A stretch of 64,000 nt of DNA from Pseudomonadota bacterium. Lineage in GTDB: Bacteria > Pseudomonadota > Alphaproteobacteria > Rhodobacterales > Rhodobacteraceae. This document shows, piece after piece, positions 44,528 to 52,907 of the stretch. The position numbers and the translations under genes are program-made. Below the pieces are notes generated by a model, which was not told where the DNA came from, ran no database searches, and saw only the letters and a program-made list of their open reading frames with translations. Within the stretch, counting starts at the first letter, position 1, and the number at the start of each line of letters is the position of its first letter. Location of the stretch: positions 248,001-312,000 of the forward strand of contig JAIUPD010000003.1 of NCBI GenBank assembly GCA_020161615.1. Direction: 5' to 3'.

Positions 44528-45241
44528 TCAGGAGGCGTCCGGCGCCGGCTCTTCCAAGCGGCCCAGGGCGGCGATGGCGGCGTTGCGGACATGCAGCGAC
44601 ACCGCCTCGCGCGCGGCCTTGGCATCGCGGCGCTGGATCGCGTCGATCACCGCGCCCAGTTCCGCCAGGCTGTGCTCGGTCCGTCCCGGCGCGCTGAGCG
44701 AGGCCGAGCGCAAGAGCGTGATCCGCGAATTCAGCATCCGCAGCGTGTCGCCCACCGCCTGGTTGTCGGCGGCCTTGATCAGCACGTCGTAGAAATGGTT
44801 CTTCGCCACCAGCCGGTCCAGCACATCGGCGCTTTGCATCGCCACGCGCAACTGGTCGAAGGCCGCGGCCAGCCCCGCCACGGCGGCGTCATCGGCCTCG
44901 GTCGCGACCAGTTCGGCCGCCAGCCCTTCGAGCAGGCTGCGCACGCGGTAGATGTCCTCGGCCTGCTTGCGCGAGAGCTTGGTCACCATCGGCCCGCGGT
45001 TGGCATGAACCTCGATCAGGCCCTCGGTCTCGAGCTGGCGCAGGGATTCACGCACCAGCGTTCGGCTGACCCCGGCCATCTCGCATAATTCGCGTTCACG
45101 CAGGCGTTGTCCCGGCTTGAAATGCCCCAGCGCAATCGCGTTGCGGATGCTGTCTGTCACCTGCTGACGCAGGGGCGCCGCCACTCTCTCGACCAGAAAC
45201 GTCACGTTCACTCCGGCTTTGTCGACATCGGCCCTCAGCAT
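44528..45241 (-). CDS. GntR family transcriptional regulator, FCD subfamily
   Basis: A 237-residue regulator. The N-terminal winged HTH shows RNAIALGHFKPGQRLRERELCEM and SRTLVRESLRQLETEGLIEV, and the C-terminal helical FCD domain contains DIYRVRSLLEGLAAELVA and AVSLHVRNA. FCD domains bind small carboxylic acids through a metal. AGGAGG lies 6 bp before the ATG at 45241, so upstream in-frame starts are rejected. It is the best candidate to bind the ATTGTATNAT sites. A weak copy lies in front of its own gene. Confidence 0.9.
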   Translation of the reverse strand: MLRADVDKAGVNVTFLVERVAAPLRQQVTDSIRNAIALGHFKPGQRLRERELCEMAGVSRTLVRESLRQLETEGLIEVHANRGPMVTKLSRKQAEDIYRVRSLLEGLAAELVATEADDAAVAGLAAAFDQLRVAMQSADVLDRLVAKNHFYDVLIKAADNQAVGDTLRMLNSRITLLRSASLSAPGRTEHSLAELGAVIDAIQRRDAKAAREAVSLHVRNAAIAALGRLEEPAPDAS

Positions 45242-45266
45242 ATCAACCCTCCTGACATGCATGACG

Positions 45267-45276
45267 GTAACACAAT
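45267..45276 (-). promoter_or_regulatory. Weak ATTGTATNAT-like site upstream of the GntR gene
   Basis: The minus strand reads ATTGTGTTAC, 8 of 10 identical to site A, and keeps the t.GTa.tAc skeleton. It is 26-35 bp before the GntR start. If real, it implies autoregulation. Confidence 0.35.
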
Positions 45277-45332
45277 CCATAGCGCATGGAGGGCCAACAG
45301 GAAAGGGAGAGCGGCGGGCGCCCGCCCCGGGG

Positions 45333-46283
45333 TCAGCGGCCCCAGACCACGGCATTCTCGTGCCGCTGGATGATGTGGCGCAGCGCGTCGAAGGCGGTCA
45401 TGATATAATGCGCCAGCCGGTCGGCGGCGGGCGACCGCGGCACCCCCGCCAGCCGCAGGATGCCCAGCGAGCGGTTGGGCTGGGGAATATCGAAGGGCAG
45501 CACCGTGACCCGGTTCTCCTTGCGCTGGGCAAAGACCACCGAGAAGGGCAGCACCGCCAGCGCATCCGATCCCGACAGGAAGCTGATCACGCTCATCAGC
45601 GAGCCGCCGGCGTAGCGGATGCTGAGTTCCGAGACGCCGATGCTCATGAGGATCATCTGCAAATCCGACATCAGCGGCGAGCCGGGCAAGGGCGCGATCC
45701 AGGGATAGGCGGTCAGGTCCACCGCCTGCAGCCGGCTGCGGCGCATCAGCGGATGGCCGGGACGGCAGGCAACGATGTTGCGCCCGGGCAGGAGTTCCAC
45801 AAAGTCGAAGGCCGGGCCGGGATGCGCCGACCCCACAGGCACGATGCCCATGTCGATCAATCCCGCCTCCAGCGCAACGGTCATTTCCGGCAGGTTGCCA
45901 TAGCTCTGCTCGACCGTGACCTCGGGTTCCTCGCCGTGGAAGCTGGCGATCATCTGGCTGATCATCGCATCCATGAAGAAGGGCACGCCGCCCACGCGGA
46001 CCACGCCCCGCGCCCCGGTCACATAGCCCCGCACCGCATCCGTGGCATGGCGCGAGGCGGCAAGGATGGCGCGGCCGTGGATCGCCAGCTGCTCGCCCAG
46101 GGGCGTGGCCTTCAGCGGCCGGCGCCCCCGCACGAAAAGCGGCTGTTCGACGCGGGCCTCCAGCATGCTCAGCGAGCGGCTGACGGCCGATTGCGTCATG
46201 CCCAGAAGCGCCGCGCCCTCGGACACGCTGCCGGTGTCGAGGACGGCCGCCAATTGCATCAGATGGCGCTCGTTCAGCTTCAT
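45333..46283 (-). CDS. LysR-type transcriptional regulator 2
   Basis: A 316-residue LysR protein. The HTH region is LMQLAAVLDTGSVSEGAALL and TQSAVSRSLSMLEARVEQPL, and the effector domain opens with GVVRVGGVPFFMDAM. It is paralogous to the protein at 42176-43123. It lies upstream of, and co-directional with, the GntR gene (91 bp apart), forming a regulator cluster. A TATAGA-N7-ATG arrangement without a ribosome-binding site suggests a leaderless mRNA. Confidence 0.9.
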   Translation of the reverse strand: MKLNERHLMQLAAVLDTGSVSEGAALLGMTQSAVSRSLSMLEARVEQPLFVRGRRPLKATPLGEQLAIHGRAILAASRHATDAVRGYVTGARGVVRVGGVPFFMDAMISQMIASFHGEEPEVTVEQSYGNLPEMTVALEAGLIDMGIVPVGSAHPGPAFDFVELLPGRNIVACRPGHPLMRRSRLQAVDLTAYPWIAPLPGSPLMSDLQMILMSIGVSELSIRYAGGSLMSVISFLSGSDALAVLPFSVVFAQRKENRVTVLPFDIPQPNRSLGILRLAGVPRSPAADRLAHYIMTAFDALRHIIQRHENAVVWGR

Positions 46284-46290
46284 GGGGCAA

Positions 46291-46319
46291 TCTATAGGCT
46301 CCGCTCAGGGACCCGGCAA
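46291..46319 (-). promoter_or_regulatory. Probable leaderless promoter of LysR gene 2
   Basis: On the minus strand TTGCCG (46314-46319), a 17-bp spacer and TATAGA (46291-46296) end 7 bp before the ATG at 46283. No Shine-Dalgarno sequence is present in the short remaining gap. Confidence 0.5.
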
Positions 46320-46375
46320 TGACGATTGTCCGACCGGCGGGCGATCGGACCACGCCCCGCCGGGCAAGGGGGCGC

Positions 46376-47311
46376 TCAGGCGTATTGCGCATGCACCCGG
46401 TCGACCAGCGCGTCGCAATCGGCATCGGCGCGAAAGCCCAGCCGCACGGCCATCTCGGCCTTGAGCGGCGGTTGCCAGAACATCGCCTCGATCTTCGGAT
46501 CGGGCGCGAAGCGCACGCGCTCGGTCACATCGGGGCCATAGCGCCGGGCCAAGGCCGCCACCAGATCGCCCATCCGCACGGTCAGCGCGGGCAAGGCCCA
46601 ATGCCGCCGCGCGGGCAGGGCCGAGGCCGGAAGCCGCGCCGCCAGTTGCAGGTTGAAGACCATCTCCTGCCGCGAAATCAGCCAGGTCGTCATGTCGGGG
46701 CTGCAGGGCAGGACGATCTCTCCCCCCTCCCGCGCCACATGGAAGACGTTGTTGAGAAAGGCGGAAGAGGTGCTGGAAAACCCCGGCGTCCGCGCCATCA
46801 CGCCCGACAGCCGCAGCGACAGCCCGTCGACATGGCCGCGCCGGGTGAAATCGTCCAGCAGGATCTCGCTGACCAGCTTCTGCGAGGCATAGCTGCTGTT
46901 GGCGTTGGGCAGGGTGTAATCATGCACCTCGGACGGGACGGGTGAGCCATAGACAGCCACGGAACTGGCGTTGACGATGCGGGCGCCCGGGGCTTTCTCG
47001 GTCGCGGTCTCCATCAGGGTGAGGATGCTGTGCAGATTGGCGTCAAGGCCCGCGTGCAGGTCGGGTTCCGCCACCATGCCCAGCGCCGCCGCCAGATGCC
47101 AGACGACATCCGCACCGCCCGCCATCGCCTCGGCCATCAGCGAGCGGTCGCTGGCCGACCCCTCCATGAGCCGCACCCGGCCCCGTCCCTGCACCGGCTC
47201 AAGCTGCCGGTCGATCAAGACCAGTTCGTCCGTTTCGGCCATCAGCGGCGCCAGCGCGGCGACGAGGCCCCGGCCGACAAAACCCTCGGCCCCGGTCACG
47301 ATCATCTTCAT
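46376..47311 (-). CDS. NAD-dependent epimerase/dehydratase family protein (DenD-like)
   Basis: A 311-residue extended SDR. MIVTGAEGFVGRGLVAAL is the NAD-binding motif, and the catalytic residues are in NASSVAVYGS (Ser) and SSYASQKLVSE (YxxxK). Overall form and the RLSGVMARTPG and TWLISRQEMVFNL segments resemble D-erythronate dehydrogenase (DenD) and close relatives. It is downstream of the SDR and TRAP genes, 10 bp after the SDR stop. The substrate is probably a hydroxy acid, by analogy only. Confidence 0.8.
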   Translation of the reverse strand: MKMIVTGAEGFVGRGLVAALAPLMAETDELVLIDRQLEPVQGRGRVRLMEGSASDRSLMAEAMAGGADVVWHLAAALGMVAEPDLHAGLDANLHSILTLMETATEKAPGARIVNASSVAVYGSPVPSEVHDYTLPNANSSYASQKLVSEILLDDFTRRGHVDGLSLRLSGVMARTPGFSSTSSAFLNNVFHVAREGGEIVLPCSPDMTTWLISRQEMVFNLQLAARLPASALPARRHWALPALTVRMGDLVAALARRYGPDVTERVRFAPDPKIEAMFWQPPLKAEMAVRLGFRADADCDALVDRVHAQYA

Positions 47312-47321
47312 GGTTTTCCTC

Positions 47322-48137
47322 TCACTCCTGCTCGAAGGCCGCCAGCAGCGCGCCCATCCGCCGCTCGATCCGGTCGCGCTGTTCGGGGTGGGTGATGGCG
47401 TAAAGCGCGCCCTGGCGCAGCGCCCGCACCACCGCCTCGGCCGCATCCTCGGGCGGGCGCCAGGGGATCGCGTTACGGTAATGCGCCATGGTCGAGACAT
47501 CGACATCGGCCAGCCCTCCCGGCGCGGCCTCGCCCTGCCGGTGGCGCATCGAGCGGCCGATGTTCGTGCGGATCGGCCCGGGGCAGAGGAGCGTCGCGCC
47601 CACCTTCGCCCCGTCGCTGGCCAGTTCCAGCGCCAGCGTCTCGGTCAGGCCGGCCACGCCGTATTTCGCCGTGACATAGGCGCCCAGCCCCTCGACCGGG
47701 CTGAGGCCCCCCATCGAGGCGGTATTGACCACCCAGCCGCCCCGCGGATTGGCCTTCAGCAGCGGCAGGAAGACATGCAGCCCGTGGATCACGCCCCAGA
47801 GGTTGACCTCCAGCATCCATTTCCAGTCCGCCAGCGTCAGATCCGCCAGCCGCCCCGCAGGACCGACGCCCGCGTTGTTGCAGATCAGATCGACGCTGCC
47901 ATGCGCCGCGAGCGTCGCCTCGGCCAGGGCCTCGACCTCGCCCACCCGGCTCACGTCGACCGGCACGGCCAGCGCATTGATCTCGGCCGCGGCGACCGCC
48001 AGCGCCTCGGCGTCGATGTCGGCGATGACCAGGTTCATGCCCTCGGCCCTGAGGCGCCGGGCAATCGCCAGTCCGATCCCCGAGGCCCCGCCGGTCACCA
48101 CCGCCGTCCGCCCCTCAAAACCGCCGAATCCGGCCAT
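47322..48137 (-). CDS. Short-chain dehydrogenase/reductase (SDR)
   Basis: A 271-residue classical SDR. VVTGGASGIGLAIARRL is the TGxxxGxG cofactor motif, ICNNAGVG the NNAG motif, and NTASMGG plus YVTAKYG give the catalytic Ser and YxxxK. Substrate unknown. It follows the TRAP permease gene by 31 bp and precedes the DenD-like gene by 10 bp, so these probably share a transcript. Confidence 0.9.
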   Translation of the reverse strand: MAGFGGFEGRTAVVTGGASGIGLAIARRLRAEGMNLVIADIDAEALAVAAAEINALAVPVDVSRVGEVEALAEATLAAHGSVDLICNNAGVGPAGRLADLTLADWKWMLEVNLWGVIHGLHVFLPLLKANPRGGWVVNTASMGGLSPVEGLGAYVTAKYGVAGLTETLALELASDGAKVGATLLCPGPIRTNIGRSMRHRQGEAAPGGLADVDVSTMAHYRNAIPWRPPEDAAEAVVRALRQGALYAITHPEQRDRIERRMGALLAAFEQE

Positions 48138-48168
48138 GTCCCTCTCCTTGTTTCCGACCGGCCGCCGC

Positions 48169-50106
48169 TCAGGAAAGCAGCAGCAGGGGCAGCCCCGGCA
48201 GGGCGATGAGTAGCGCGACTTTCAGAAGATCGGCCACAACGAAGGGGATCACGCCCCGGTACATCTCGGTCAGGCCGAGTTCCGGCGCGACCGAGCGCAT
48301 CATGAAAAGGTTGATGCCAAAGGGCGGGGTGATCACGCCGATCTCGACCACGACGACCATCATCACGCCCCACCAGATCAGGTCATAGCCCAGCCCCTGC
48401 ATCAGCGCCCCGGTGGTCGAGGCGGTGATCATCATGATCGTCATGCTGTCCATGATCGTGCCCAGCAGGATGAACAGCACCGCGATCAGCGACACGATCA
48501 TCCAGGGCGCCAGCTGGGTGTCGAGCAGCATGCGCGAGAGTTCCTGCGCCACCCCGGTCGAGGACATGAGGAAGGTCAGCGTCAAGGCGCCGATGATCAG
48601 GAAATAGATCATCGAGGTCGATTTCGTGGTGTCCGACGCGACTTGCAGGAAGTTCTGCCGGGTCAGGCGCCCGCGCAGCAGCGTCACCGCCACCGCCAGG
48701 ATCGCGCCCAGCGAGGCCGCTTCCGTCGCGGTGAAGACGCCGAAGAAGATGCCGCCGATGACCAGCCCGAACAGGATGAAGGCCGGGATGCAGCGGAAAG
48801 CCGCCGCGCCGATCTCGCGCGGGTTCCAGGGCTCGCCGGCCGGTCCCGCTGCGCCCAGCCGCACCGAAAGGACGATGGCCACCATGTAGAGCGCCAGCGT
48901 GACCGCCGCCGGGATCAGGAGCGCCATGTAGAGGGACCCGATCGATTCCTCGACCAGCAGGGCATAGACGACAATCGCCGTCGAGGGCGGGGTCAGCTGG
49001 CCCAGCGTGCCGCCCGCCGTGATCGTCCCGGCCGAGAGTGCCGGCGAATAGCCGCGCTTCTTCATCTCGGGGAAGGCGGCCGAGCCGATGGTGGCGACCG
49101 TGGCGATGGAGGATCCGGTCAGCGCCCCGAAACCGGCGCAGCCTGCCACCGTGGCCAGCGCCAGCCCGCCCCGGAAGGGCGAGAACAGCGCATTGGCCAG
49201 CCGGTAGATATCGCTCGCCATGCCGCTGGTGACTGCGAAGCTGCCCATCATCAGGAAGAAGGGGATGATGGCGAGGTCGGCCGAGGTGAGCAGGCCCACC
49301 GTCTCGGACCCCAGCACGCTGACCGCGGCGCCGCTGCCGAAGAAGCCCATGACGCCCACCAGCGCGCAGAAGGTCAGCGCCGCGGCGACGGGCACGAAGA
49401 GCAGGATCATGACCCAGAGCACCAGGACCAGCCACAGCGCGCTCATCATCATGTTGCCGAGGAAATAGGTCTGGTAGCTCGCGGCAAGCCAGTAGCCCAG
49501 CGCCAGAACGCCCGCGCCCGCGACCAGCGCGGACAGGCCCCCCGCCACCGGCGCCCCGGGGATTTCCCGCGCCTGAAGGGCGATATTGACCAGACCCACC
49601 GGCAACGAGACCAGCAGCGCCAGCAGGATCATCGCATAGGAATACCAATGCGGGATCTGGAACAGCAGCGACTGCGAGCCGGTCGCCCAGGCCATCTCGA
49701 CCTGCCCCCAGATCGCCCAGGCCAGCGCCACCAGGCAGCCGGCGAAGATCGTGGCGCCGAGGCACCTGAGCCAGGCCACGACCCGGGCCGGAAAGGTATT
49801 GACCAGAAGGTCCATCTCCAGGATCGCCCGCGCCGCCAGCCCGTTCGGCATGACCAGCGCGATGGCCGTGCACATCAGCGCCGCATAGATCTCGTTCGAG
49901 CCGGGGATCGAGACGACGAAGATGGTGCGCAGGATCACCACATCGACCGACATGGTGGCGCCGACCACCAGGAAAAGCCCGATACCGATCACCGCCATCG
50001 CGCTGGTCAGGCCCGAAAGCACCCGTGCCAGACGGTCGAGGCCGCCCGTCGGAACAGGGGCGGTCTCGGCCGCGGTGAGGGTGAGGTCTGCGTTCTCTTG
50101 AGCCAT
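48169..50106 (-). CDS. TRAP transporter permease, fused DctQ-DctM, second copy
   Basis: A 645-residue membrane protein with the same fused layout as 28086-30053. The DctQ part (residues about 25-190) includes ILRTIFVVSIPGSNEIYAAL. The DctM part has AGCAGFGALTGSSIATVATIGSAAFPEM, TAGGTLGQLTPPSTAIVVYALLV and ITPPFGINLFMMRSV. It works with the binding protein at 50228-51253 just upstream. The two fused permeases of the window are paralogues. Confidence 0.92.
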   Translation of the reverse strand: MAQENADLTLTAAETAPVPTGGLDRLARVLSGLTSAMAVIGIGLFLVVGATMSVDVVILRTIFVVSIPGSNEIYAALMCTAIALVMPNGLAARAILEMDLLVNTFPARVVAWLRCLGATIFAGCLVALAWAIWGQVEMAWATGSQSLLFQIPHWYSYAMILLALLVSLPVGLVNIALQAREIPGAPVAGGLSALVAGAGVLALGYWLAASYQTYFLGNMMMSALWLVLVLWVMILLFVPVAAALTFCALVGVMGFFGSGAAVSVLGSETVGLLTSADLAIIPFFLMMGSFAVTSGMASDIYRLANALFSPFRGGLALATVAGCAGFGALTGSSIATVATIGSAAFPEMKKRGYSPALSAGTITAGGTLGQLTPPSTAIVVYALLVEESIGSLYMALLIPAAVTLALYMVAIVLSVRLGAAGPAGEPWNPREIGAAAFRCIPAFILFGLVIGGIFFGVFTATEAASLGAILAVAVTLLRGRLTRQNFLQVASDTTKSTSMIYFLIIGALTLTFLMSSTGVAQELSRMLLDTQLAPWMIVSLIAVLFILLGTIMDSMTIMMITASTTGALMQGLGYDLIWWGVMMVVVVEIGVITPPFGINLFMMRSVAPELGLTEMYRGVIPFVVADLLKVALLIALPGLPLLLLS

Positions 50107-50187
50107 CTGCCCAAGCCCCTTTCAACAGGCCGGCGGCCGGTGCTTGCTGGCGGCCCCTGCCCGATCTCTGCATTCGACAGGCCGGGA

Positions 50188-50217
50188 CCGGGGCGCGGCT
50201 GGATCCGCGCGCCCCGG
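50188..50217 (-). other. Intercistronic stem-loop between DctP and DctQM genes
   Basis: CCGGGGCGCG (50188-50197) and CGCGCCCCGG (50208-50217) form a perfect 10-bp stem with a 10-nt loop, just after the DctP stop and before the permease start. Such hairpins can protect the DctP message and allow more binding protein than permease. No T-run follows. Confidence 0.55.
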
Positions 50218-50227
50218 CCCCCCGGGA

Positions 50228-51253
50228 TCACTCGGCGCGGCGGTAGGCCGCAACACGCTCCCGATAGGAGTCGAGGATCGCGGCGCCGTTGTCGGTGCTC
50301 TCGACCCAGTTGCGGATCGCGGGTTCGGTCGCCACCTGCCAGATCGCCAGTTCCTCGGGCGAAAGGTCGGTCATCTCGACCGCGCCGACCAGCACCTGAC
50401 GCGACTCGGCGTCGATCTCGTCCATGGCCCGGCCGATGAAGACCGACAGGTCCAGCCCGGTGACCTCGGCCAGCGCCGCCCGGCCCTCGTCCGTCAGGCG
50501 GTCATAGGATTGGCGGTTCATGATGACCGCGCCCGGCACCAGACCGAAGGCGAAATTCTCGACCCCGTAGCTGACCACCTCGTTGAAGTGGAAAGCGGCG
50601 ACGGCATTGATCGCGGTGGTCAGCCCCTCGACCACGCCGCGGTCCAGCGCCTGATAGACCTCGGTGATCGAGATCGAGGTCGGCGCCCCGCCCAAGGCCT
50701 CGATCACGTCCGAGGTGGCGCGGCCGGTGATGCGGATGCGGCGGCCCTGCAGGTCGGCGGCGGCATGGACCGGGAAGCGGGTGAAGAGCCGCGGCGCGGT
50801 GGCGGTCACGAAGCCCAAGAGCACGAATTGCTCGCTCAGCGCCGCGTCCAGCATGCCGTCCTCATAGAGCCCCCAGAGCGCGGCCATCGCCGCCTCGGAA
50901 CTGCTGGTCAGGTTCGGCAGGCCGATCACATCGGTGCGCGGGAAGGGCACGCCGATGGCGGGCATCTGGATGATGCCGATATCGGCCACGCCCGAGACCA
51001 CGCGGTCCAGCATATTGGTGTTGGTGGCAAAGGGCGGCGGGAAGGGCTGGATGGTGAATTCCCCGGCCGCGGCTTCGTTGGCGCGCTCGATGAACGGGGT
51101 GTAGACCTCGTTCATGTAGAGGTGGTTTTCCGGCAGGGCCGTCGCCATGCGCAGCAGGGTCTGCGCCCCTGCCCCGCCGGTGGTGGCGGCCATCAGGCTC
51201 AGCGCGGCCAGCGCAGAGGCGCCCAGGCGCCCCAGTGTCGTCGTCATGTTCAT
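50228..51253 (-). CDS. TRAP transporter substrate-binding protein (DctP family), second copy
   Basis: A 341-residue periplasmic binding protein with a signal peptide (residues 1-30, SALAALSLMAATTGGAGAQ). The ligand domain shows LQGRRIRITGRATSDVIEALGGAPTSISITEVYQALDRGVVEG, with the carboxylate-binding Arg. It is paralogous to 25636-26682. GGAGGGA precedes the ATG at 51253. It is the first gene of a unit running through DctQM, the SDR and the epimerase. Confidence 0.9.
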   Translation of the reverse strand: MNMTTTLGRLGASALAALSLMAATTGGAGAQTLLRMATALPENHLYMNEVYTPFIERANEAAAGEFTIQPFPPPFATNTNMLDRVVSGVADIGIIQMPAIGVPFPRTDVIGLPNLTSSSEAAMAALWGLYEDGMLDAALSEQFVLLGFVTATAPRLFTRFPVHAAADLQGRRIRITGRATSDVIEALGGAPTSISITEVYQALDRGVVEGLTTAINAVAAFHFNEVVSYGVENFAFGLVPGAVIMNRQSYDRLTDEGRAALAEVTGLDLSVFIGRAMDEIDAESRQVLVGAVEMTDLSPEELAIWQVATEPAIRNWVESTDNGAAILDSYRERVAAYRRAE

Positions 51254-51344
51254 CGGTCCCTCCCTGGATCCTTGATGTCGGACGGATCGTGCGGCCGCCT
51301 CCTCGGGCCGGAACGATCCGATATCGGGCCGCGCCGCCCCGGCT

Positions 51345-52523
51345 TCAGGCCGGGATCAGGCGCAGCGGCACCCGGGCAAAGCCCGCGGCATTGTTGTTGA
51401 TCTTGCGCTCGGCCGGCCCCGCGGGCTCGATCCGGCGGACGCGGGACACCAGCGCCCCGACGATGGCCGAGAATTCCATCCGCGACAGCGCCTGCCCGGC
51501 GCAGGCATGGACGCCAGCGCCGAAGGCCATGTGGCCCAGCACCTTGCGCCGGTCGACGCGGAAGCTGTCGGGCTCTTCCCAGACCGAAGGGTCGCGCCCC
51601 ACCACGTTGAGGAAAGCCGCCACCTTGTCCCCGGCCCTGAGCGGCACACCCCAGAGGTCGGTGTCGCGCGCCACGCCCCGGCCGACGGTGCGCGCGGGCG
51701 GCTCCATGCGCAGCGTCTCTTCAAATGCCGTGCGCACCAGTTCCGGCGCCTCGCGCAGGCGGTCCCATTGGTCGGGGTTGTCCGCAAGCAGCTTCAAGCC
51801 GTTGCCGATGGCCAGGATCGTCGTGTCGAATCCGGCGCTGAAGATGATGACCACCAGCGTCTGCGCGTCTTCCTGCGACAGGATCCCCTCGTCCGCCATG
51901 CGGAAGATGGCGCCGCCCATGCTGTCGGGCCGGAAATTCTCGCGCCGCATCTGATGGGCGAACCATTCCAGCACATCGCCGCTGCGCGCCTTGCTGTCGA
52001 GGAAGATCTGATTGCCCGGCACGTTGGAATTGAACGCAAGGTCGGCCCAGGGCAGCAGCCGGGGACGGTCCATGTCGATCACGCCCAGAATGTCGGGAAA
52101 GACCTTCAGCACGTAACGGGCGGCGATGTCTTCCACACCGTCGACCTCGCCCATCGCCACGATCTCGTCGGCCATCTTTTCGGCCTCGGCGCGGAAATAG
52201 GCGTCGTATCCCTTCAACGCCAAGGGGGAGAACAGGCTCATCATCGGCTTGCGCACCCGGGCGTGATCGGGCGGATCCTCCTGCACCAGGGTCTTGCGGA
52301 TGAACTCGCGCTCGCCGAAGGCCTTCACGGTCGAGGTGAAAACCTCCCATTCCTTGAACATGACCTGCGCCAGCGCGTGCTGGCCGGTGACATAGACGCC
52401 GTAAGGCTCAAGCCAGCACACCGGCGCCTGCGCCAGCGCCTGGCGCATGATCTCCAGATTGTCGGGAATGGTTTCGTAGGTGAACGGATCGAGGGCGATC
52501 CGGGGCACATCCAGAAGCGTCAT
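51345..52523 (-). CDS. Cytochrome P450
   Basis: A 392-residue soluble bacterial P450. The I-helix oxygen-activation motif is FSAGFDTT, the K-helix ExxR is EETLR, and the heme-thiolate loop is AFGAGVHACAGQALSRMEF, with Cys near residue 340. Bacterial P450s of this size beside aromatic genes often O-demethylate or hydroxylate substituted benzoates or phenols. No ferredoxin or ferredoxin reductase gene is in the window. The upstream 384-bp region, shared with the MmgE/PrpD operon, carries two candidate operators. Confidence 0.92.
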   Translation of the reverse strand: MTLLDVPRIALDPFTYETIPDNLEIMRQALAQAPVCWLEPYGVYVTGQHALAQVMFKEWEVFTSTVKAFGEREFIRKTLVQEDPPDHARVRKPMMSLFSPLALKGYDAYFRAEAEKMADEIVAMGEVDGVEDIAARYVLKVFPDILGVIDMDRPRLLPWADLAFNSNVPGNQIFLDSKARSGDVLEWFAHQMRRENFRPDSMGGAIFRMADEGILSQEDAQTLVVIIFSAGFDTTILAIGNGLKLLADNPDQWDRLREAPELVRTAFEETLRMEPPARTVGRGVARDTDLWGVPLRAGDKVAAFLNVVGRDPSVWEEPDSFRVDRRKVLGHMAFGAGVHACAGQALSRMEFSAIVGALVSRVRRIEPAGPAERKINNNAAGFARVPLRLIPA

Positions 52524-52633
52524 GGCTCCTCCTTCGCGCGGCCGGGCCGGGGCCCGGTGCGGCAGCACATTTCGCCCCTGGGGCCGCTACCCTCCTTGCG
52601 GTGATGGCCGGGTCGAACTGATTACTGTATAGC

Positions 52634-52648
52634 AATCATACAATCATA
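52634..52648 (-). promoter_or_regulatory. Candidate operator D of the ATTGTATNAT regulon
   Basis: The plus strand reads AATCATACAATCATA, which contains ATTGTATGAT on the minus strand and shares 15 consecutive bases with sites C and F. It is about 110 bp upstream of the P450 start. Confidence 0.6.
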
Positions 52649-52775
52649 ACTCAAGAAGAATGCCCTTGACCTGGAAAACCGGGACAGCGCGCCGGTTTCG
52701 TGTTTCTTTTCAATCGGATGGATGCAGCGGTTCCCCGTCATGGTCGCGGGTGAGTTTACGGTTGATTATGGTAGT

Positions 52776-52785
52776 ATTGTATGAT
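52776..52785 (+). promoter_or_regulatory. Candidate operator E of the ATTGTATNAT regulon
   Basis: ATTGTATGAT on the plus strand, preceded by TATGGTAGT. It is about 120 bp upstream of the first MmgE/PrpD gene. The core is identical to sites C, D and F, while the flanks differ. Confidence 0.55.
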
Positions 52786-52907
52786 GATTCTGAACCTAAC
52801 CCCCGACTCAAGGCGTTATCCCCGTGGCCAAGCCGCGAATCGCCGGACCGGGCGGTGCCTTTCCCGCGGGCCAGCGCGCCCCCGACCATCGACCCGAGGA
52901 GAATCCG

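Larger units (their letters stand above)
52524..52907. other. Divergent promoter region, P450 / MmgE-PrpD operon
   Basis: No gene is supported in these 384 bp. Sites D (52634-52648) and E (52776-52785) of the ATTGTATNAT motif lie about 140 bp apart, one toward each gene, in a distinctly AT-rich stretch. GAGGAG near 52896 serves the MmgE/PrpD start. Confidence 0.7.

Noticed and set aside
48643-50439. Plus-strand open frame of 598 codons
   Set aside because: It is the antisense of the second fused TRAP permease; no homologous pattern was seen.
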